NCBI GenBank assembly: GCA_016550425.1
Contig: JABXGS010000177.1
Coordinates: 1 to 7,312, forward strand
DNA: 7,312 nucleotides
Source of the DNA: an archaeon
GTDB taxonomy: Archaea; Asgardarchaeota; Hermodarchaeia; Hermodarchaeales; Hermodarchaeaceae
Direction: 5' to 3'
The first letter of the stretch is position 1, and each line of letters opens with the position of its first letter. Under the pieces are notes generated by a model. The model made no database searches, was not told the DNA's origin, and saw only the letters and a program-made list of their open reading frames with translations. Position numbers and translations under genes: made by a program. Shown piece after piece: positions 6,545-7,312 of this stretch.

Positions 6545-6664
6545 CAAATCTCGTAGTATTCGATCAAAGACGGTAAGTTATATCTGATATTTCGAATTGG
6601 CATCGTCGGACTTAGTATCTTTGGAATAATTGATAGAGTTTTGGTTTTTCTACATCATAAAGAT
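6545..6664 (+). terminator. Spacer after hyuB with T-rich termination candidate
   Basis: This is the gap between the convergent hyuB and exporter genes. On the plus strand, T-tracts GTTTTGGTTTTTC at 6638-6650 could end the hyuAB transcript; archaeal termination often needs only such tracts. A short ATATC-T-GATAT repeat lies near 6578-6590 but is too small and AT-rich to call a hairpin terminator. No T-tract suited to the minus-strand gene is seen. Confidence 0.35.
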
Positions 6665-7312
6665 TCAAAGGAGCCCCACAAGAAGAAGTGCATTGTAGAA
6701 GAAGAGCAAACCAAAGTAGATTAGTAGCAGCCCAAAGAATGCAATGAAGACTCTATAACCTCTTGATCCTATCAAATGAGCTCCGCGTTGTGTTGCGAAA
6801 GCAGTTCCTGCTAACCATACATAATCAATCCAAACATGAGATAAAAACATGACAAGTACGCCAGCAAGTGCAGCAAAGAGGAGTGCTGTGAGTACAATAT
6901 TAGCTCCTACTGTAAACCACCAGACAATAAAGAAAGGATTTAGGGCTGAAAAGATAAGACCAATTAGGAATGGGTGTTGACCTGGCTTTGCTTTTGCTAA
7001 ATCAGTTTGTGTAATTTTATCAACTGACATTAAGGCTTCGCGTATTTGTAATGCTCCAAAAATCAGCAATACAGTCCCACCTAGAAGTGCTATGAGAAAT
7101 TGTATGAGTGGAATGTAAATGACATAACTTAATCCAAATGCTATGAGAAGAATAACGGGTAACTCAACACAGGTATGACCTAAGGAGAGCCAGATGCCTC
7201 CTTTCCAGCCCCACCTTGAAGCATTGGATAGATTCGTGAAGAGAAGTGGGCCTGGGGCCAGAGCTCCACTAAAAGAGATGAGAATAACACCGAAAAGAAA
7301 CAAGATAAAAGG
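6665..7312 (-). CDS. LysE/RhtB-family amino acid exporter, 5' end beyond right edge
   Basis: Integral membrane carrier of the LysE family, which exports amino acids such as lysine, threonine or homoserine. The visible 215 codons include nearly the whole protein. The frame is open to the window edge, and the first possible start inside (TTG at 7303) cuts into helix 1, so the true start is probably just outside. Counting that TTG as residue 1, the family signature SGALAPGP sits at 12-19 in helix 1. Helices lie at about 1-25, 38-62, 66-88, 111-135, 138-165 and 183-209, the six-helix plan of the family. LNPFFIVWW at 121-129 fits the conserved N-P in helix 4. The loop at 90-110 is charged and cytoplasmic. 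It converges on hyuB and is a separate unit; substrate unknown. A role in exporting product of HyuAB is only a guess from position. Confidence 0.85.
   Translation of the reverse strand, partial: PFILFLFGVILISFSGALAPGPLLFTNLSNASRWGWKGGIWLSLGHTCVELPVILLIAFGLSYVIYIPLIQFLIALLGGTVLLIFGALQIREALMSVDKITQTDLAKAKPGQHPFLIGLIFSALNPFFIVWWFTVGANIVLTALLFAALAGVLVMFLSHVWIDYVWLAGTAFATQRGAHLIGSRGYRVFIAFFGLLLIYFGLLFFYNALLLVGLL

Noticed and set aside
6578..6590. Small ATATC-T-GATAT inverted repeat after hyuB
   Set aside because: The arms are only 5 bp, AT-rich and with a 1-nt centre, so chance is likely; no T-tract follows directly.
1..7312. Mobile element, CRISPR array, riboswitch or RNA gene
   Set aside because: I scanned for direct repeats, terminal inverted repeats and recognisable tRNA-like segments and saw none; coding genes fill almost the whole window.

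Overview
The window most likely comes from an uncultured archaeon. The start regions carry anti-16S motifs of the archaeal type (GGTGA/GGTGAT and GGAGG at 5-8 nt from start codons). The divergent spacer at 1289-1464 holds a good archaeal TATA box at the right distance from a start codon, and two membrane proteins look archaeal. GC is moderate by eye. An Asgard or other mesophilic archaeal lineage is possible, but the sequence alone does not settle this. No tRNA, rRNA, CRISPR array, transposase or integrase is visible.

Layout. Positions 1-1288 (minus strand) hold the 5' part of a transport operon: a DppB-like permease followed by the first 96 codons of a DppC-like permease, which runs off the left edge. 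A divergent promoter region follows. Next, at 1465-2472 (plus), is a tightly spaced pair of unrecognised membrane proteins: one with a single N-terminal anchor and an exported beta-rich domain, then a four-helix protein. The second gene ends 4 nt from the stop of a small convergent two-helix membrane protein (2477-2761, minus). That small gene diverges from hyuA-hyuB (2904-6544, plus), two full-length genes overlapping by ATGA, which encode the subunits of an ATP-dependent hydantoinase/oxoprolinase-type enzyme. A LysE-family exporter (6665-7312, minus) converges on hyuB and runs off the right edge.

How the genes may work together (inference). The peptide-type ABC permease could import short peptides, lactams or related amides. 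HyuAB would open a cyclic amide (5-oxoproline, hydantoin or similar) at the cost of ATP and release an amino acid. A LysE-type carrier could export surplus amino acid. These genes belong to separate transcription units, so the link rests on proximity only. The families are well known. The least explained parts are the three small membrane proteins between the transporter and the hydrolase, and the palindrome in the divergent promoter region.
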